From Vibrio sonorensis (GTDB lineage Bacteria; Pseudomonadota; Gammaproteobacteria; Enterobacterales; Vibrionaceae), in contig NZ_LJJE01000112.1 of assembly GCF_001854765.1 (NCBI RefSeq), positions 186,001 through 250,000 on the forward strand: 64,000 nucleotides of DNA, written 5' to 3'. Below, piece after piece: positions 61,351 through 64,000 of the stretch. Below the pieces are notes generated by a model that ran no database searches, was not told the origin of the DNA, and saw nothing but the letters and a program-made list of their open reading frames with translations. Both the position numbers and the translations under genes were made by a program. Position 1 is the stretch's first letter. Each line of letters begins with the position of its first letter.

Positions 61351-63003
61351 ATGCTAAATCAGATAATCGACTCAACAAACGGGTTAGCTCGACAATACGC
61401 TTTAGAAAATACCGTTGAATTAACCAATTTAATTCCCCCGACCGTCAGCTACGAAAGTGGGGGGCACACACTTATCATCGGCCCCACTGCAATTGTAGAA
61501 AGCACTGCTCAACAGTTGTCGACGCTTAATAGCGTTACCTTACTATCTACCGATGGCGCAAGTAGTGACTCTAGGCAGTTATATTTTGCAGAAGCGGTTT
61601 CCGTTTCCGGCTTCTTGGGCGCATTCTCCGTAAATGTGACTCAAGACGGTGTACAGCATAATCTCGCAAAGATCGCCATCAATAGTGATTGCTTCGATAT
61701 TGTTTTAGACCTCTGCTTAGATAGCTGTATGAGCGAAGAAATCCCTGCTCCCGGATATTATCCCGTCGGAAGGGGCCAGCCCAAACTGGCAGATGCTTTG
61801 CAAGCCATACCAAACCTTATGGGTACCTTTGATAAACCCAAGTTCTTCCGATTGGATAGCGATTTATGTGCTCATAGCTCACGTGGCGTTAAAGGGTGTG
61901 ACCGTTGTGTCTCTTCTTGTCCAGCTGGAGCACTTTCAAGCGAGGGTAGTGATGACACTGGTTATCAGATCGCAATCAATCCATATCTGTGTCAGGGGAT
62001 AGGAACATGTGCTACAGCATGTCCGACAGAAGCTATTAGCTACGCGTTGCCAGAACCCAAACAAACTCAGACCTTTGTCGAAAAACTACTGAATAACTAT
62101 CGATCAAAGGGCGGAACCCATCCCATTGTTATGTTTTGCAGTAGCCGGCACGAGAAATACAACGCAGCGCTATTGTCGCAACTACCAGATAACGTTATTC
62201 CAGTAGCACTAGAAGAACTGACCTCAGTGGGAATAGATACTTGGTTAGCCGCGCTGGTTAACGGAGCAAATCAGATATGGTTCGCCGCGAGCAGGCACAT
62301 GCCTGAAACGATTTTGCGGGTCCTTAACGGTGAAGTAGAAATGTTAAGGACACTGCTTGGCCAGTTAAATATCAATGCCAACATCATTGAAATTATCTAT
62401 TTTGAAGAACTTAAACACACCCAGCCCAAGGTGCAATGCTTTGATAATTCAATGACATACGGGGAGTTACAGGGTAACAAAAGACAGCGAGCCTTTGCGG
62501 CGTTAGAACACCTTACCACAGTTTTTGAAGCACCCACCAGAGTTGTAGCGCTACCGGAAGGAGCCCCATACGGGAGCGTGAGTTGCGCTTCTCAGGATTG
62601 CACATTATGTATGAGCTGTGTGGCAGTGTGTCCAACTAGCGCACTTCACAGTGATGGTGAGTCGCCGAGTTTGATGTTTACCGAACAAGACTGCATTCAA
62701 TGTGGTATGTGTGAAAAGGCCTGCCCAGAGAACGCGCTAAGCACTACTTCACGCTTTAACTGGAACCACGAAGAGCGTTCGACACCCAAAACATTGCATC
62801 AAGAAGAGGCGGCTAAATGTATACGCTGCCACAAGCCCTTTGCGCCTAAGTCAATGATTACAATGCTTCAAAATAAGTTACGCGGTCACTCTCATTTTAG
62901 TGATCAAGCAGCGTTTAGCCGCCTTGAAATGTGCGAAGACTGCCGCGTAGTAGACATGTTTGAAGCGTTTGACCAAGACCCCACTAAACAGCTCAAGGTA
63001 TAG
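61351..63003 (+). CDS. Poly-4Fe-4S ferredoxin-type protein of the formate dehydrogenase operon
   Basis: 550-residue protein with four ferredoxin cluster motifs: CDRCVSSCPAGAL and CQGIGTCATACPTEAI (about residues 190-235), CTLCMSCVAVCPTSAL and CIQCGMCEKACPENAL (about 415-470), plus CIRCHKPF and CEDCR near the end. The N-terminal region (LTNLIPPTVSYESGG...) belongs to the family found with formate dehydrogenases. It probably carries electrons or assists assembly. ATG 61351 (MLNQIIDS) is chosen over 61303, which overlaps the sigma-54 promoter. Confidence 0.87.
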   Translation: MLNQIIDSTNGLARQYALENTVELTNLIPPTVSYESGGHTLIIGPTAIVESTAQQLSTLNSVTLLSTDGASSDSRQLYFAEAVSVSGFLGAFSVNVTQDGVQHNLAKIAINSDCFDIVLDLCLDSCMSEEIPAPGYYPVGRGQPKLADALQAIPNLMGTFDKPKFFRLDSDLCAHSSRGVKGCDRCVSSCPAGALSSEGSDDTGYQIAINPYLCQGIGTCATACPTEAISYALPEPKQTQTFVEKLLNNYRSKGGTHPIVMFCSSRHEKYNAALLSQLPDNVIPVALEELTSVGIDTWLAALVNGANQIWFAASRHMPETILRVLNGEVEMLRTLLGQLNINANIIEIIYFEELKHTQPKVQCFDNSMTYGELQGNKRQRAFAALEHLTTVFEAPTRVVALPEGAPYGSVSCASQDCTLCMSCVAVCPTSALHSDGESPSLMFTEQDCIQCGMCEKACPENALSTTSRFNWNHEERSTPKTLHQEEAAKCIRCHKPFAPKSMITMLQNKLRGHSHFSDQAAFSRLEMCEDCRVVDMFEAFDQDPTKQLKV

Positions 63004-63013
63004 GGAAAATTTT

Positions 63014-63646
63014 ATGAATAACGACTCACTAGTTTCAGAAATATACCTTTTGCTCGCGACTCTTTATCGCGCGGCACCGGAAAACGACCTGCTTGCTCAT
63101 TTAAGTCAGTTAGACCCTATTGATGGTGGTAGCCAAATAGACAAAGCGTGGACTGAGTTAAAACACGCATCGGCAAAAGCCTTAAATAGTAATGTACACG
63201 ATGAGCATCAAGACCTTTTTATAGGAATAGGTCGAGGCGAGGTCATGCCATTTGCTTCATGGCACCTAACTGGCTCACTGATGGAAAAACCATTGGCAAA
63301 CATTCGCGAATCCCTAGTTCTGCTTGGATTTGAAAGACAAGAGCACGTCAAAGAGCCAGAAGATCACATTAGCGCACTATGCGAAGTGATGTCCCAGTTA
63401 GTTGAATACTCAGAACCTGAGAGCCAAGCATTTTTCAATCAGCATATCGAAACTTGGTTTCCATCGTTTACCAAACAAATTCGAAGCGCGCAAAACAGCG
63501 ATTTCTACTTAGCCGTTGCAGAGCTTACTGATGCATTTTTAACCATAGAGAAAGTGAAATATTCACAAGTCCAAGTGCATCACAATGCGAGCAACTCAAA
63601 AGTAACCAAAAACAACAATTACATTGAAGAAGCAAATATTGATTAG
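63014..63646 (+). CDS. TorD/DmsD-family molybdoenzyme chaperone
   Basis: A 210-residue all-helical chaperone of the TorD family, which holds Mo/W enzyme precursors and their Tat signals until the cofactor is inserted. Segments SEIYLLLATLYRAAPENDLL, DEHQDLFIGIGRGEVMPFAS (the family E-x-x-x-LF-G-x-G-x-P-x-S region) and EPEDHISALCEVM support this. ATG 63014 is preferred over a frame opening inside the ferredoxin gene. Its client is probably the formate dehydrogenase encoded next. Confidence 0.86.
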   Translation: MNNDSLVSEIYLLLATLYRAAPENDLLAHLSQLDPIDGGSQIDKAWTELKHASAKALNSNVHDEHQDLFIGIGRGEVMPFASWHLTGSLMEKPLANIRESLVLLGFERQEHVKEPEDHISALCEVMSQLVEYSEPESQAFFNQHIETWFPSFTKQIRSAQNSDFYLAVAELTDAFLTIEKVKYSQVQVHHNASNSKVTKNNNYIEEANID

Positions 63647-63654
63647 GGGATAAG

Positions 63655-63669
63655 AGGGGCATAAGCCCC
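63655..63669 (+). other. Small GC-rich hairpin between the chaperone and Tat-protein genes
   Basis: AGGGGC-ATAA-GCCCC gives a 5-bp G/C stem 9 bases after the chaperone stop, with no T-run. It may protect or attenuate the mRNA rather than end it, because the next genes continue the operon. Confidence 0.4.
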
Positions 63670-63701
63670 CAGCTCACTCTAACCGAGTAAGGAAGGAAGC
63701 A

Positions 63702-63896
63702 ATGACTAAACAACAGAAACCAGATAGTACACGAAGAAACCTCCTCAAGGGTATTGCGGGAGCCGCTGCTGCTGGCGCAATGGCGGGAACAGTACAAGCA
63801 ACGTCAGAAAATACCAAACCAATTGAAGATACTGGCAAAGAGTCAACGGGCTATAGAGAAACTCAGCACGTCAAAGACTACTACGACACTTTATAA
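63702..63896 (+). CDS. Small Tat-signal protein of the formate dehydrogenase operon
   Basis: A 64-residue protein with a twin-arginine signal (STRRNLLKGIAGAAAAGAMA) and a conserved short tail ending HVKDYYDTL. It matches the small formate dehydrogenase-region Tat family that always precedes the catalytic subunit gene. GGAAGGAAGC before the ATG is a good ribosome site. Probably a small subunit or export partner; its role is unproven. Confidence 0.85.
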   Translation: MTKQQKPDSTRRNLLKGIAGAAAAGAMAGTVQATSENTKPIEDTGKESTGYRETQHVKDYYDTL

Positions 63897-63907
63897 AGGA
63901 GTAGTGT

Positions 63908-64000
63908 ATGAAACTGGTAAAACGCTCCGACTCAGTGAGCAAAACTCATTCAACATTAGGTCTATCTCGACGCAGCTTTATAAAGAATTCTAGCTTAGCG
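63908..64000 (+). CDS. Formate dehydrogenase large subunit, N-terminus (partial)
   Basis: ATG 63908 follows AAAGGAG and starts 11 bases after the small Tat protein. The 31 visible codons give MKLVKRSDSVSK and a twin-arginine signal LSRRSFIKNSSLA, as in periplasmic formate dehydrogenase alpha subunits of vibrios. The catalytic domain lies beyond the window, so whether it uses Cys or selenocysteine cannot be seen. Confidence 0.82.
   Translation, partial: MKLVKRSDSVSKTHSTLGLSRRSFIKNSSLA

Overview
The window looks like chromosome 1 of a Vibrio species (gammaproteobacterium). The evidence is the TonB2-type cluster with ttpC, a nearly complete syp (symbiosis polysaccharide) locus, the DUF3080-norM-ribE block, nagK, a MobB-MoeA fusion, tungstate uptake genes and a membrane formate dehydrogenase locus. 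From memory, most of the backbone follows the gene order around VC1510-VC1550 of V. cholerae, with about 30 kb of extra genes between the TonB2 cluster and the DNA-ligase-like gene. No transposase, integrase, CRISPR array or rRNA was seen.

Layout. 0-6.5 kb: start of a membrane sensor (minus strand), cheV, then a six-gene TonB2 operon (DUF3450 protein, TtpC, ExbB2, ExbD2, TonB2, TPR protein). 6.6-6.9 kb: two tRNA-Val(GAC) genes with a promoter and a terminator. 6.9-18 kb: accessory genes: a MATE exporter with a structured leader and a 40-codon upstream ORF, a TonB-dependent receptor, a small lipoprotein, a PEP mutase-like enzyme, DUF1289, cupin, serine hydrolase, a CSS-EAL phosphodiesterase, DUF1330 and a nitroreductase. 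18-37 kb: the syp locus on the minus strand (sypA-D, a standalone Hpt gene, then sypG-R). sypE and sypF are absent from their usual place. Four sigma-54 promoters (before sypA, sypI, sypM and sypP) each have a TTCTCA-N3-type SypG box upstream. 37-48 kb: a periplasmic DNA-ligase-like protein lacking key catalytic residues, DUF3080, norM, ribE, a small CPXCG protein, a fructosamine kinase-like gene, DUF3802, an NlpC/P60 lipoprotein, a chemoreceptor, a fatty acid hydroxylase, a DTW-domain gene and nagK. 48-64 kb: molybdenum/tungsten and formate metabolism: DUF2960, mobB-moeA, mobA, tupCBA, a sigma-54 two-component pair, a chemoreceptor, fdhD, DUF3305/3306, a poly-ferredoxin, a TorD-like chaperone, a small Tat protein and the start of the formate dehydrogenase large subunit, which runs off the window.

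How it fits together. The TonB2 proteins can energise the receptor at 8.7 kb. The syp genes encode regulation, export and assembly of one exopolysaccharide under a SypG phosphorelay. The right-hand end supplies metal uptake (Tup), cofactor assembly (MobA, MobB-MoeA), sulfuration (FdhD), Fe-S and chaperone functions and the formate dehydrogenase, with a local two-component system and repeated GACA-N3-TGTC palindromes as its likely binding sites.

Caution. Five genes (sypQ, sypI, sypD, sypB and mobB-moeA, the last twice) are interrupted by single-base indels beyond which the reading frame is still well conserved. This may be sequencing or assembly error rather than biology. All gene names come from reading the protein sequences; no searches were run.
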